Shown here: piece by piece, positions 8,335-17,097 of the stretch | How positions within the stretch are numbered: position 1 is the stretch's first letter | Layout: every line of letters begins with the position of its first letter | Origin: Spirosoma montaniterrae | Lineage (GTDB): Bacteria; Bacteroidota; Bacteroidia; Cytophagales; Spirosomataceae | Length of the DNA: 64,000 bases | NCBI RefSeq assembly: GCF_001988955.1 | Contig: NZ_CP014263.1 | Span: 744,001-808,000, forward strand | Reading direction: 5' to 3' | The notes under the pieces: model-generated | Seen by the model: only the letters and a program-made list of their open reading frames with translations | Told to the model about the DNA's origin: nothing | Database searches by the model: none | Program-made: the position numbers and the translations under genes

Positions 8335-9600
8335 CTATTGCGTCAAAATGGCCTGATGAGTTACCATCGGCTGCGCTTTCAGATACGTCAGAGACCGCCA
8401 AAGCCATTCGAGCGGGCCGTACTGAAACCGCGAGAGCCACCAGCGGCTGAACAGCACTTGCACGGCAAAGACCGGAAGCACAAACAGAGCCGCCGTTGCT
8501 GTGTCGATTTTGCCAATCAGCCCTAACCCGTAGCCGTAGAAAATGAGTGTGCCAATAATGGATTGCAGCACGTAATTGGTCAGGGCCATTTTGCCGACTG
8601 ATGCCAACGGCGATGCAACACGCTGCCAGGCTACCCGCTGAAACAACAGTGTCAGCCCGGCTATATAGAAGACGGTCAGGGCCGCGTTGCCGAGATCGAA
8701 CAGAACCGAAAAAATAACCTCAATGGCTTTGGGTGGCTGTGTGTTGTTACCGAGGATGGAAATAGTCGCAATGAACAGCAGAATGATGCCCAGTACGCTA
8801 AAACCGCAGTATTTAGTCAGTTTTCGGAACAAAGCGCGGTGTTCGGACAGGTGCTGATACAGCCGCCGACGACCAGCGTATAAGCCCAGCAAAAAGAAGC
8901 CGAGCGTGATATAAATTCGGCCACTGTCGAACTGAAACTTCATTTTCGTTTCAAACTCGCGCCAATTCACGCGTACTACATCGGCATAGCTACCGTGTTG
9001 AATAACCTCGTAATTGGCAGCTACCAGCTTTTCGTCGGCTTTCTGTTGTTGCTCGCTCTGGGCTTTGCCGGGCGGTGTCACAAACGCGCTTGTATACGCA
9101 TTGCGAAGTTGAACCGGCACGTTCAGAACCAGCAGAATCGACACCACCAGAATGAGTCGGGTAGGGGCGTTACGAAACAGCAGCAGCGGAAACCCCAGCA
9201 TAGCGTAGATACTCAGAATATCGCCCCGCCAATGGAGGTGGTGCAGCAGGCCAATAGCTCCCAGAATAACCAACCGCCAGGCAAACCGCCGGAGAAATGA
9301 CCCGTCGGAATCTGTTGACCGGGTGAGCATGAGCGCGAAACTCAGCCCGAACAGAAAAGAGAAAAAGGTGTAAAATTTGCCACTGACGAAGATGCCGGTA
9401 AAGGTCTGGACAATGGTATTGGCAACACCCTCGCCGTTAATGGCATAAACAGAGCCGGGCAGCGGTCCACCATCGAACCAGACGCAGGTATGGGCAACTA
9501 AAATGCCAAACAGAGCAAAACCGCGCAACGCATCAACGACCTGAATACGGGCAGTTTTGTCAGTTTGTAGGGAGTGAGTCAATGTACCGGCAGATTCCAT
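8335..9600 (-). CDS. DUF418 (YeiB-like) membrane protein
   Basis: A polytopic inner-membrane protein of about 421 residues. The N-terminal block RIQVVDALRGFALFGILVAHT and the loop FYTFFSFLFGLSFALML are characteristic of the heparan-alpha-glucosaminide acyltransferase-related/DUF418 family, and the C-terminal DUF418 part shows SVGKMALTNYVLQSIIGTLIFYGYGLGL and QYGPLEWLWRSLTY. At least ten hydrophobic segments can be counted. The family is thought to be membrane acyltransferase-like or transporter-like, but no substrate is established. The ATG at 9600 is preferred to the in-frame ATG at 9630 because the conserved sequence begins close after it. It is probably a single-gene unit, upstream of which lies the large palindrome at 9743-9868. 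Confidence 0.9.
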   Translation of the reverse strand: MESAGTLTHSLQTDKTARIQVVDALRGFALFGILVAHTCVWFDGGPLPGSVYAINGEGVANTIVQTFTGIFVSGKFYTFFSFLFGLSFALMLTRSTDSDGSFLRRFAWRLVILGAIGLLHHLHWRGDILSIYAMLGFPLLLFRNAPTRLILVVSILLVLNVPVQLRNAYTSAFVTPPGKAQSEQQQKADEKLVAANYEVIQHGSYADVVRVNWREFETKMKFQFDSGRIYITLGFFLLGLYAGRRRLYQHLSEHRALFRKLTKYCGFSVLGIILLFIATISILGNNTQPPKAIEVIFSVLFDLGNAALTVFYIAGLTLLFQRVAWQRVASPLASVGKMALTNYVLQSIIGTLIFYGYGLGLIGKIDTATAALFVLPVFAVQVLFSRWWLSRFQYGPLEWLWRSLTYLKAQPMVTHQAILTQ

Positions 9601-9742
9601 GAGGTAAAGGTTTATAGTATTAGTAGGCAATACAAGCTACCTTGCATTGATAAACCAAGCAGTACTACATGAACGACCGAAAAATGAGGATGAACGTTGC
9701 ATAGATTGGGCAACACTATAGCTTTGTTCAGATAGTTTATAC

Positions 9743-9868
9743 GACATCGTATTGGCAAATGGCTGACGCGCGTGGAGACGCAAAGGGTTGCGTCTCTACA
9801 ATTGATCGGCGTAGAGACGCAACCCTTTGCGTCTCACCCGCGCCAGCCATTTTTGCCGATGCGATGTC
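9743..9868. repeat. 126-bp near-perfect palindrome, MITE-like
   Basis: The left arm 9743-9799 begins GACATCG and ends GTTGCGTCTCTAC; the right arm 9811-9868 is its reverse complement with several mismatches and one or two gaps, leaving an 11-nt loop. The inner part, GAGACGCAA/TTGCGTCTC, is a motif common in repeats of Bacteroidota and cyanobacteria. It contains no ORF and ends 25 bp before ridA. It could fold as a terminator, block read-through, or be a non-autonomous mobile element. Confidence 0.8.
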
Positions 9869-9893
9869 AAATTGGTATTAATTCTGTTGATTT

Positions 9894-10289
9894 ATGGCAA
9901 ACAAGACGCCTGTATTTCACCCGCACGTTAAAGACGGTTTCAAAAGCCCGGCGTATTCGCCCGGCGTTATCTGCGATGGCTGGCTGTACGTATCGGGCCA
10001 AACGCCCATTGATTACCCATCGGGGCAGGTGATGCTTGGCACCATCGAAAGCGAAACACGCAAGGTGATGAGCAATATCCTTGAGATTCTGGAAGGGGCA
10101 GGCTGCTCGTTCGACGATGTGGTGAAAACGACGGTTCATTTAGCCGATATTGCCGACTTCGAGATTTACAATGCCGTGTATGCCAGCTACTTTACGGGTG
10201 TATTGCCCGCCCGAACCACCGTGCAGTCGGTGCTGAACCGGGGCATTAAAGTCGAAATTGACGTGGTTGCTAAAGTGCCGGAACAATGA
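9894..10289 (+). CDS. ridA: RidA family imine/enamine deaminase
   Basis: A 131-residue YjgF/YER057c/UK114 protein, which hydrolyses reactive 2-aminoacrylate and related imines released by PLP enzymes. Seen in the sequence: the strand YVSGQTPIDYPSGQV, the helix MSNILEILEGAGCSFDDVVKTTVHLAD, and the active-site arginine in LPARTTVQSVLNRG, followed by VEIDVVAKVP. It opens a three-gene operon: its stop overlaps the start of the aldolase/dehydratase-like gene by 4 bp. That neighbour is a PLP enzyme that could release aminoacrylate from D-serine, which fits RidA's known role well. The operon role is inference; the family is certain. Confidence 0.93.
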   Translation: MANKTPVFHPHVKDGFKSPAYSPGVICDGWLYVSGQTPIDYPSGQVMLGTIESETRKVMSNILEILEGAGCSFDDVVKTTVHLADIADFEIYNAVYASYFTGVLPARTTVQSVLNRGIKVEIDVVAKVPEQ

Positions 10290-11383
10290 GTTGGTACGAA
10301 GTAAAAAATGCGGACGCTATTCCTTCGCCCGCGCTGCTGGTGTACCCCGACCGGGTGCAGGAAAACATTCAGCATGCCGTGCAGATTGCGGGCAGTCCGG
10401 CCCGGCTGTGGCCGCACGTCAAGACGCACAAGATGCGGGTCGTTACCGACAGGCTGCTGGCCGCAGGCATTCGGTCGTTCAAATGCGCGACACTGAAGGA
10501 AGCCCGGATGCTGGCCGAAGCCGGAACCGACCTCGCCGAAATCATCAGCGTATTGGTAGCCTACCCGCTCGTGGGTCCGGCAATAGCGCAGTTGACCGGG
10601 TTGCGGGCCGAGTTTCCAAACGTTCATTTTGCCTGTCTGACCGATAACCGGGTGTCGGCGCAACGGCTGTCGGATGCGTTCGCGGCCAACCCGCTCGATG
10701 TATTTCTGGACCTGAACGTAGGCATGAACCGAACGGGCATCAAGCCCACCGACGCGCCCGCTCTATACCATTTCTGCGCCACGCTGCCGAATGTTCGCGT
10801 AGCGGGGCTGCACGCTTACGACGGGCATATCCGTGATACTGACCTCATGCAACGCACACAACGAACCGACGAATCATTTGCGCTGGCCGATGGCGTTCGG
10901 CAGGCCATTGCCGATGCTGGCGGGCCAACGTTGCCGCTTATTATGGGTGGAACGCCGAGTTTTTCGTGCCATGCTCAACGGCCCGACGTGTTGCTCAGTC
11001 CCGGCACGTTTGTGTTTTGGGATGCGGGCTACGGCCAAACGCTGCCCGATTTACCATTTATATGGGCGGCTGCGCTGCTGATGCGCGTGATTTCGGTAGT
11101 TGACGAACAGACGCTTTGTCTCGATTTGGGCCACAAGTCAGTAGCCGCCGAGAATCCGCTGCCACGCGTGGTGTTTCTGAACGAACCCGACGCGCAACCT
11201 ATTGGTCAAAGTGAAGAACATGTAGTAGTTCGCATCGCCAATGCCCATCGGTTCACACCCGGCGACGTATGGTACGGCGTTCCGATTCACATCTGCCCAA
11301 CAGTCAATTTGTATGACTCGGTTAATGTAATTTCTGATAATCAGGTAGTTGATAACTGGCTCGTAACAGCACGCGGACACTAA
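10286..11383 (+). CDS. D-threonine aldolase / D-serine dehydratase-like PLP enzyme
   Basis: A 365-residue fold-type III PLP enzyme (alanine-racemase N-terminal barrel plus D-ser_dehydrat C-terminal domain). The N-terminal IPSPALLVYPDRVQENI and the PLP-lysine motif LWPHVKTHKM are characteristic; later blocks are LDLNVGMNRTGI, LHAYDGHI, MGGTPSF and the C-terminal metal-binding region with H and C residues (IANAHRF, WYGVPIHICPTVNLYD). Members cleave D-threonine or D-allo-threonine to glycine and acetaldehyde, or dehydrate D-serine; the sequence alone does not choose between them. It is coupled to ridA upstream (ATGA overlap) and to the M19 dipeptidase downstream (1-base overlap of TAA and ATG). 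Confidence 0.88.
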   Translation: MSWYEVKNADAIPSPALLVYPDRVQENIQHAVQIAGSPARLWPHVKTHKMRVVTDRLLAAGIRSFKCATLKEARMLAEAGTDLAEIISVLVAYPLVGPAIAQLTGLRAEFPNVHFACLTDNRVSAQRLSDAFAANPLDVFLDLNVGMNRTGIKPTDAPALYHFCATLPNVRVAGLHAYDGHIRDTDLMQRTQRTDESFALADGVRQAIADAGGPTLPLIMGGTPSFSCHAQRPDVLLSPGTFVFWDAGYGQTLPDLPFIWAAALLMRVISVVDEQTLCLDLGHKSVAAENPLPRVVFLNEPDAQPIGQSEEHVVVRIANAHRFTPGDVWYGVPIHICPTVNLYDSVNVISDNQVVDNWLVTARGH

Positions 11384-12468
11384 TGCTCATCATCGACACG
11401 CATCTCGATCTGGCTTTGAACGCCTTGGAATGGAACCGCGATTACCGGCAACCCGTGTCGGCCATACGAGCGTGGGAGCGGGGCATGACCGATAAAATTG
11501 ACCGGGGCAACAACGTGGTCTCGTTGCCCGATTTGCGCCGGGGTCAGATTGGTCTGGTGGTTGCCACGCAGATTGCCCGTGTCAACAGCGACAATGGCAA
11601 CCTGCCGGGCGCGGGCTGGAACTCACCGGCGCAGGCATGGGCCACCACGCAGGCGCAGCGGGCCTGGTACGAAGCCATGTGCGACGCTGGTGAAATGACT
11701 CAAATCCGCACCCGCGCCGACCTCGACGCACATATGGCTCACTGGCATGGCGATAGCGTATCGAACGACCCAAAGCCGGTGGGCTATGTGCTAAGTCTGG
11801 AAGGGGCCGACTCGCTCATTGATCTATCGTACCTCGAACGCGCCTATGCCTATGGCTTGCGGGCGATTGGCCCGGCGCACTACGGCCCCGGTCGGTATGC
11901 ACCCGGCACGGGGCTGAGCGGGCCGCTGACATCGCTGGGCCGTGATCTGCTGCGCGAAATGGACCGGCTCGGTATGATTTTAGACGTAACCCATCTCACC
12001 GACGAAGGCTTTGCCGAAGCGATGAACCTCTACAAAGGGCCGGTTTGGGCCAGCCACCACAACTGCCGGACGTTGGTACCGCATCAACGCCAACTAACTG
12101 ACCATCAGATTCGGGCGTTGCTGGAGCGGGGCAGCGTAATTGGCGGCTGTTTCGATGCCTGGATGATGAAGCCCGGTTTTACGCAGCGCAAAAGTAATCC
12201 CGCCGACTTTGACATCACGCTCGAAACCATCGTAGACCATTACGACCACATTTGCCAGTTAGTCGGCAATTCGCTTCACTGCGCTATTGGCTCCGACCTC
12301 GACGGCACCTTTGGCCGCGAACAATCGCCTACCGACCTCGACACTATCGCCGATTTGCAAACACTACATGGAACATTGAAACGCCGGGGCTACTCGGAAA
12401 CAGACGTAGAAAATATTTTTTACGGAAATGCGCTACGTTTTTTGAGTTCAGCTTTACCCGCTTCGTAA
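11383..12468 (+). CDS. Membrane dipeptidase (peptidase M19)
   Basis: A 361-residue dinuclear-zinc dipeptidase of the renal dipeptidase family. The first zinc motif is IDTHLDLAL (HxD) at the N-terminus; later ones are SLEGADSL (bridging Glu), DVTHLTDEGF and WASHHNCRTL (His ligands), and IGSDLDGTFG. There is no signal peptide, so it is probably cytoplasmic despite the family name. M19 enzymes often accept dipeptides with a D-residue at the C-terminal side. Being last in the ridA / D-threonine aldolase-like operon, with a 1-base overlap, it could feed D-amino acids to the middle enzyme. This is inference from context. Confidence 0.9.
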   Translation: MLIIDTHLDLALNALEWNRDYRQPVSAIRAWERGMTDKIDRGNNVVSLPDLRRGQIGLVVATQIARVNSDNGNLPGAGWNSPAQAWATTQAQRAWYEAMCDAGEMTQIRTRADLDAHMAHWHGDSVSNDPKPVGYVLSLEGADSLIDLSYLERAYAYGLRAIGPAHYGPGRYAPGTGLSGPLTSLGRDLLREMDRLGMILDVTHLTDEGFAEAMNLYKGPVWASHHNCRTLVPHQRQLTDHQIRALLERGSVIGGCFDAWMMKPGFTQRKSNPADFDITLETIVDHYDHICQLVGNSLHCAIGSDLDGTFGREQSPTDLDTIADLQTLHGTLKRRGYSETDVENIFYGNALRFLSSALPAS

Positions 12469-12494
12469 CGGACACGAACACTCGCTTGCGCCAG

Positions 12495-13469
12495 TTACGG
12501 GGTGGACAAGGCTACTTCGGTTTTTTGTCCGCGTCGGCTAATGAAGCCCTGTTCGGGGGTGTAGCCAACGGAGCGTTTGCCATAATAGCCGGAGCCGTCG
12601 TAGGGGCGCAGGTCGGGGTCGTTTTTGCAGTTGTCCGAGCAGGTGCCTGCGTGGTCGTGGCCGCAGTTTTCGCAGAGCGTGATGTGGTTGTTGCAGGCCG
12701 GGCTGGCGCAGTTAATCATCCGGGCCGTTGGCGTGCCACAGCGGTAGCAGGTCGAAACCGTCACGGGGTTAACCTGGTTCACATCGACCGTAACGCGGTT
12801 ATCGAATACGTAGCACTGGCCCTCAAAATCTTCGCCCCCGGCTTCCATACCATACTTGATGATGCCGCCGTGAAGCTGATACACATTCTCGAACCCGCGC
12901 GAAAGCAGGTACGCGCTGGCTTTTTCGCACTTGATACCGCCCGTGCAGTACGTGATAATCTTTTTGTCTTTCAGGTGCTCAATTTCGTGGACGTGGTCGG
13001 GCAGTTCACGGAGGTTTTCCATGTCGAACGTAATGGCGCCTTTGAAGCGTCCTACGGCGTGTTCATAGTTCGACCGCATATCGACCAGCACTACGTTGGG
13101 GTCGTTTTTTAGTTGCCGGAATTCTTCGGGTTCGAGATGGATGCCGGTTTGTTTAAGCGGGTCGACGGGCAAATCAGAGTGTACGATTTCGGGTTTCACG
13201 CGCACGTGCAGCTTCTGAAACGTATGGCCGTCGCTGTCGTCAACTTTGAACTCGATACCGGCAAAGCGCGGGTCGTTGCCGAGCGTTTCCATATACGCGT
13301 CGCAGTCGGCTGCCAGGCCCGACACCGTGCCGTTGAGTCCTTCGGGAGCTACAATTACCCGGCCCAGCAGGTTCAGCCGCAAACAGAGCAGATGATGCTC
13401 CTCGCGGTATTGCTCCGGGTTTTCAATGGGCGAATAGATGTAGTATAGTAAGACGCGATACGGTTTCAT
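12495..13469 (-). CDS. trhO: tRNA uridine(34) hydroxylase TrhO (rhodanese-like)
   Basis: A 324-residue YceA/TrhO protein. It has the N-terminal acylphosphatase-like domain (LGRVIVAPEGLNGTVSG) followed by a rhodanese domain with VLVDMRSNYEHAVGRFKGA and the active-site loop ITYCTGGIKCEKASAYL, containing the catalytic cysteine. The C-terminal third carries several CxxC pairs (CYRCGTPTARMINC, CENCGHDHAGTCSDNC), a probable zinc-binding extension seen in many members. TrhO uses prephenate-independent, oxygen-dependent chemistry to make 5-hydroxyuridine at tRNA position 34. It converges with the dipeptidase gene (26 bp apart). Confidence 0.92.
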   Translation of the reverse strand: MKPYRVLLYYIYSPIENPEQYREEHHLLCLRLNLLGRVIVAPEGLNGTVSGLAADCDAYMETLGNDPRFAGIEFKVDDSDGHTFQKLHVRVKPEIVHSDLPVDPLKQTGIHLEPEEFRQLKNDPNVVLVDMRSNYEHAVGRFKGAITFDMENLRELPDHVHEIEHLKDKKIITYCTGGIKCEKASAYLLSRGFENVYQLHGGIIKYGMEAGGEDFEGQCYVFDNRVTVDVNQVNPVTVSTCYRCGTPTARMINCASPACNNHITLCENCGHDHAGTCSDNCKNDPDLRPYDGSGYYGKRSVGYTPEQGFISRRGQKTEVALSTP

Positions 13470-13529
13470 ACTACAAAATTAAACCAAAAGTGGTTATGGA
13501 CTATTATAGCTGTTATGTCGGGAAAGTTG

Positions 13530-13610
13530 TTACACAGAGATGCACAGAGAAAAAAGAGCCTCACAAAGACCTCTGCGTATCTCCTTTTCTCTCTGTGCAT
13601 CTCTGTGTAA
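13530..13610. repeat. Intergenic palindrome between trhO and the deoxynucleoside kinase
   Basis: The arm starting at 13530, TTACACAGAGATGCACAGAG, is the reverse complement of the arm ending at 13610, with about 21 paired bases and a loop of about 30 nt. It lies between two divergently transcribed genes. TTACACAGAGATGCACAGAGA-type palindromes recur in Bacteroidota genomes. Confidence 0.75.
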
Positions 13611-13638
13611 TAATTTCTTTCAATAACTAACCCAGCAA

Positions 13639-14298
13639 ATGCACATTGCGATAACGGGAAATATTGGCGCGGGCAAAACAACGCTGGCCCGGCAGTTGGC
13701 CGACCATTACGGCTGGGAAGTACTCTGCGAAGCTGTTGACAACAACCCGTTTCTGGCCGATTTCTACGCCGATATGCCGCGTTGGGCGTTTCATTTGCAG
13801 ATTTTTTTTCTGAATAGCCGCTTTGGGCAGATGCGCCGGGTGCGTGCAATTTCCGATACCGACAAGACGTGGCTCATTCAGGATAGAACCATCTATGAAG
13901 ACGCGCACATCTTCGCCCGCAATCTGTATCAAACGGGTGTGCTGACCGAACGCGATTACCAAACCTACCGTAGTGTGTTCGACAATATGCTCAGTCTGGT
14001 ACGCCCGCCCGACCTGATGATTTACCTCCGCGCCGACTTGCCCAAACTTCGGGCGCAGATTCAGAAGCGGGGCCGCTCGTTTGAGCAGGCCATCAGCGAT
14101 GATTACCTGAATAGCCTGAACCAACTTTATGAAGAATTTGTGGCGACGTACCACGAAGGGCCACTGCTTTGCATCGACGTCAACGAACTGGATCACGTAG
14201 AACGCGAGGCTGATTTTGCCGAGATTATCCGGCAAATTGACGAGTCGCTGTCTATTATTCCACCAAATTCCGAAGCGTCCCAATCGGTTCGATGGTAA
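13639..14298 (+). CDS. Deoxynucleoside kinase
   Basis: A 219-residue dNK-family salvage kinase that phosphorylates deoxynucleosides in the cytoplasm. The P-loop [15 protein letters not shown] is at the extreme N-terminus, followed by the substrate-site Glu of [16 protein letters not shown], the DRT motif in [16 protein letters not shown], and the LID arginines in [15 protein letters not shown]. Specificity (dA/dG versus dC/T) cannot be set from this. The last 44 bp overlap the 3' end of the convergent FAH gene. A palindrome (13530-13610) occupies the upstream region. Confidence 0.92.
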   Translation: MHIAITGNIGAGKTTLARQLADHYGWEVLCEAVDNNPFLADFYADMPRWAFHLQIFFLNSRFGQMRRVRAISDTDKTWLIQDRTIYEDAHIFARNLYQTGVLTERDYQTYRSVFDNMLSLVRPPDLMIYLRADLPKLRAQIQKRGRSFEQAISDDYLNSLNQLYEEFVATYHEGPLLCIDVNELDHVEREADFAEIIRQIDESLSIIPPNSEASQSVRW

Positions 14299-15088
14299 TC
14301 AGAATTTCGTCGCCCGATTGTAGCGTAAACGGGTGGTCGGGTACGATGCCGGTGCCGGTCATCAGAAAACAACCATGCGGAAATTCACATTCGCGGAACA
14401 GATAACCGGCCAGTTCGGTAAGCTGACGTTTCATCTGGCTGAGCGTGATGGTGCCCTCGAATGCGGCTGCCCCTCCCCGGTTAATACGCAGACTGATAGG
14501 CGTGTCGGGCGGCAAGGGTGTTTCAGAAACGTACAGGCATGGCCCCAGTCCGGCACATTTCTCGTAGGTTTTAGCCTGGGGCAGATACAACGGATTTTCG
14601 CCTTCGATGCTGCGCGAACTCATGTCGTTGCCAATCGTATAAGCCACAATTCGGCCCGATGCCGTGATAAAGAGCGTTAGTTCGGGTTCGGGAACATCCC
14701 AGGTCGAATCCTGGCGGATGCGGACGTGGCCGTTGGTGCCAACGGTTCGGCGGGCAGTAGCTTTGAAAAACAGTTCGGGACGTTCGGCGTCGTAGACTTT
14801 ATCATAGAAGGTGTCGCCCCCGGCCTGCCGCGATTCTTCCATGCGGGCATCGCGGCTCCGCAAGTACGTCACCCCCGATGCCCAAACCTCCTGACTCTGA
14901 ATAGGAGCCAGCATAGTTTGCTGGCTTAACCAATGGGCGGTTTGCGGGCGGGCGTCGGCGAAGTCGGTCTCGGCTTGTGCCAGCAAATCATCGCGGTTGA
15001 TGTAGGCATCCCAGTTGGTATGGGTTGAGAGCCGGATTTGTTCATCTTTTTGCAGCACAATGCCAGCAGAGGTACGGTACAGTTTCAT
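14255..15088 (-). CDS. Fumarylacetoacetate hydrolase family protein
   Basis: A 277-residue FAH-superfamily protein. The start at 15088 ([13 protein letters not shown]) is chosen over an in-frame ATG at 15148 because the extra 20 residues look unlike the family. Conserved segments are the metal site [38 protein letters not shown] (a Glu-x-Glu and a distal Asp), [17 protein letters not shown] and the C-terminal [22 protein letters not shown]. Family members hydrolyse or decarboxylate beta-diketo acids or hydrate 2-keto-3-deoxy sugar acids; the exact reaction here is not known. It overlaps the convergent kinase gene by 44 bp. Confidence 0.88.
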   Translation of the reverse strand: MKLYRTSAGIVLQKDEQIRLSTHTNWDAYINRDDLLAQAETDFADARPQTAHWLSQQTMLAPIQSQEVWASGVTYLRSRDARMEESRQAGGDTFYDKVYDAERPELFFKATARRTVGTNGHVRIRQDSTWDVPEPELTLFITASGRIVAYTIGNDMSSRSIEGENPLYLPQAKTYEKCAGLGPCLYVSETPLPPDTPISLRINRGGAAAFEGTITLSQMKRQLTELAGYLFRECEFPHGCFLMTGTGIVPDHPFTLQSGDEILITIEPIGTLRNLVE

Positions 15089-15449
15089 GCGGTGACTAAT
15101 TCGAAATTGATCGGGTGGTGGCTGAAAATGAAGAAAGTCCTCATACAAGGTGATGCGACTTTACTGTATTACCAACCTATGAGAGTTCACTATAAATTAC
15201 GTAGTGTGTACAAGCCGGTGCTGGACCTGAAGAAACGCGGTAATTCTTCTAAAAGATAGAAGAATCAAACAACAGGAGTCTACTATTGTTCGACTACAAA
15301 GCGGTCAAAATTCGCTGAATATTGGCTAAATTCCGGGCTACATTGATTTGTATAGTGTTATGGCGAGCAGGTGAATTTGATTTGCTAATAACCTTCGGTA
15401 TCTATGTGCTTTAGGATTTACCAGTTTCTACTCAAAAGACATACAGACA
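15089..15449. other. Gene-free stretch with one small hairpin
   Basis: No convincing coding sequence is seen. A perfect 9-bp stem ATTCTTCTA/TAGAAGAAT with a 5-nt loop lies at 15243-15265, without a following T-run on either strand. The rest is AT-rich and should hold the promoters of the FAH gene (leftward) and the small secreted protein (rightward). Confidence 0.5.
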
Positions 15450-15842
15450 ATGATCACTAAGTTTTTGTTTCTTTTCGTTGCGTTCTGCACGTCTGCTTTA
15501 GCCCAGACACCATCCGTTGAAAACGAAAAATTTGTGTTTCTCAACAACGGTACAACCATTGGTATGATAGTAAAATCAGTGCTGAAGGCCGATACGAAGC
15601 GGCTCAGCCTGACCACCGAACAGCAACCCAAAGCCCGAACCGTAATTCTGGACGCTGTAGTAAAATACAATGAGGGCGTGAAGCAACTCAAAAAGTCGGG
15701 TATGAACCAGCAAAAACTACGCACGTTGGCCGTAGCAGTCGAAACCGAAAAAGTACGCAACTACAAACCTATTCTGACGCCTAAGCAGTATGACGTGCTG
15801 GTGGCAAATCAGAAAAAGATGTATCCGGAGAGCAAACTTTGA
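15450..15842 (+). CDS. Small secreted protein with LTxxQ-like motifs
   Basis: A 130-residue protein with a Sec signal peptide (MITKFLFLFVAFCTSALAQ, cleavage expected after ALA). The mature part is mostly helical and has two LTxxQ-type elements, SLTTEQQPKARTVI and LTPKQYDVLVANQK, separated by about 50 residues. That pattern resembles the periplasmic Spy/CpxP-like LTXXQ family, whose members act as small chaperones or stress sensors; the similarity is weak and the call is tentative. It converges with the sigma-factor gene, ending 4 bp from that gene's stop codon. Confidence 0.6.
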   Translation: MITKFLFLFVAFCTSALAQTPSVENEKFVFLNNGTTIGMIVKSVLKADTKRLSLTTEQQPKARTVILDAVVKYNEGVKQLKKSGMNQQKLRTLAVAVETEKVRNYKPILTPKQYDVLVANQKKMYPESKL

Positions 15843-15846
15843 CTTA

Positions 15847-17097
15847 TCAGAGACTGGCTACCTTTCGCTCCAGTAACGTTTTTTCCGCAAGGGAAAAGGT
15901 TAGTTGCTGGGCGCGTCGATAATGATGCCGGGCTGGTTCGGGCTGCTGATTTTCGGCATAGAGGTCGCCCAGTACGGCGTGGTAATACTGGCTATGATCG
16001 AGGCCGGTCAGGTTAGTAACGTCTGCCAGAGCCTGCAATGGTCCCGCTACTCGCGCCAGCGCAACGGCCCGGTTGAGCGCAACCACTGGCGAGGGTTTGC
16101 AGACGAGCAACAAATCGTAATAATGCAGAATCTGAGGCCAGTTGGTCGTCTCGTAAGTAGGAGCCATGCTATGGCAGGCGGCAATAGCTGCTTCGAGGTG
16201 GTAATCTGTCAACTGATTGCCAGTAGCTGCCCGATTCAGGTAATATTGCCCCCGGTCAATCAAATCGCGGTCCCATAGGCTGCGGTCCTGGTGTGCCAGC
16301 AGAATTATATCGTCTGTACTGGTATGTCGGGCCTTGAACCGGGCAGCCTGAAAACACAGCAAGGCCAGCAGGGCGTAAGTGGCCGGTACGCTCGTGCGTG
16401 GGTGTTCGGTCAGAAGCCGGGCGAGTCGCAGGGCTTCGGCGCAGAGGTCGTACCGAATGAGTTCGTCGGGCTGATGAGATGCATATCCTTCATTGAAGAG
16501 CAGATAAACAGACCGCAGTACGCTGTTGAGTCGGGAGGTTAAGCTGACACCAGCAGGTACGGCCAACTCGATGTTGTTTTGCCGAATCCGTTCTTTGGCC
16601 CGATACAGCCGCTTCTCAATGGTGTCGGGGGCTGTCAGAAAAGCATGTGCAATCTCACGAACACTAAGCCCACAGAGAATTTTCAGGCACATAGCCTGTT
16701 GTGCCTCCGCAGAGAGGGCCGGGTGGCAGCAAGCGAAAAGCATCCGTAACTGACTGTCGTTCAGTTCATCGTCGAAAAACAGGCGTTCCATGTCCGGGGC
16801 ATCTGTTTCGGTAAATTCAGAAAGCTGATCGTCGCCTACGTGCCGCAGTTGTTTTTCCCGCCGTAACACGTCTAACGCCCGGTTTTTGGCCACCCGGTAA
16901 AGCCAGGCCCGTGGGTTATCGGGAATGCCCTGGGCAGGCCAGGCGTGTAATGCCTGCATCAGCGTATCCTGCACAATGTCTTCGGCCAGACCGAGCCGCC
17001 CAAAACCCAGCCAGCAGGTCAGCACGGATGCCATTCGGCCTGCCTCCTGCCGAAAAAAATGCTCGACCAACTGGCTGGAATTCTGCGGCTCACACAT
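15847..17097 (-). CDS. ECF sigma factor with TPR-like C-terminus (ECF42/DUF6596 type)
   Basis: A 416-residue protein with sigma-70 region 2 at the N-terminus (LGLAEDIVQDTLMQALHAW, PRAWLYRVAKNRALDVLRR) and region 4 (LKILCGLSVREIAHAFLT, KRLYRAKERIR), then a long helical C-terminal domain (DUF6596, with NEGYASHQPDELIRYDLCAEALRLARLL and TPR-like repeats such as ALNRAVALARVAGP). This architecture is that of the ECF42 group, whose members are encoded next to YciI/DGPF-domain proteins, exactly as here: the YciI gene stops at the A of this gene's ATG. ECF42 factors have no anti-sigma factor; the C-terminal domain is thought to control activity. Confidence 0.92.
   Translation of the reverse strand: MCEPQNSSQLVEHFFRQEAGRMASVLTCWLGFGRLGLAEDIVQDTLMQALHAWPAQGIPDNPRAWLYRVAKNRALDVLRREKQLRHVGDDQLSEFTETDAPDMERLFFDDELNDSQLRMLFACCHPALSAEAQQAMCLKILCGLSVREIAHAFLTAPDTIEKRLYRAKERIRQNNIELAVPAGVSLTSRLNSVLRSVYLLFNEGYASHQPDELIRYDLCAEALRLARLLTEHPRTSVPATYALLALLCFQAARFKARHTSTDDIILLAHQDRSLWDRDLIDRGQYYLNRAATGNQLTDYHLEAAIAACHSMAPTYETTNWPQILHYYDLLLVCKPSPVVALNRAVALARVAGPLQALADVTNLTGLDHSQYYHAVLGDLYAENQQPEPARHHYRRAQQLTFSLAEKTLLERKVASL

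Noticed and set aside
12252..13112. 286-residue plus-strand ORF antisense to trhO
   Set aside because: It shadows trhO, whose catalytic motifs are clear; composition is typical for a reverse reading.
15038..15259. 73-residue plus-strand ORF upstream of the small secreted protein
   Set aside because: It begins inside the antisense of the FAH gene, has no recognisable feature and ends in a hairpin.
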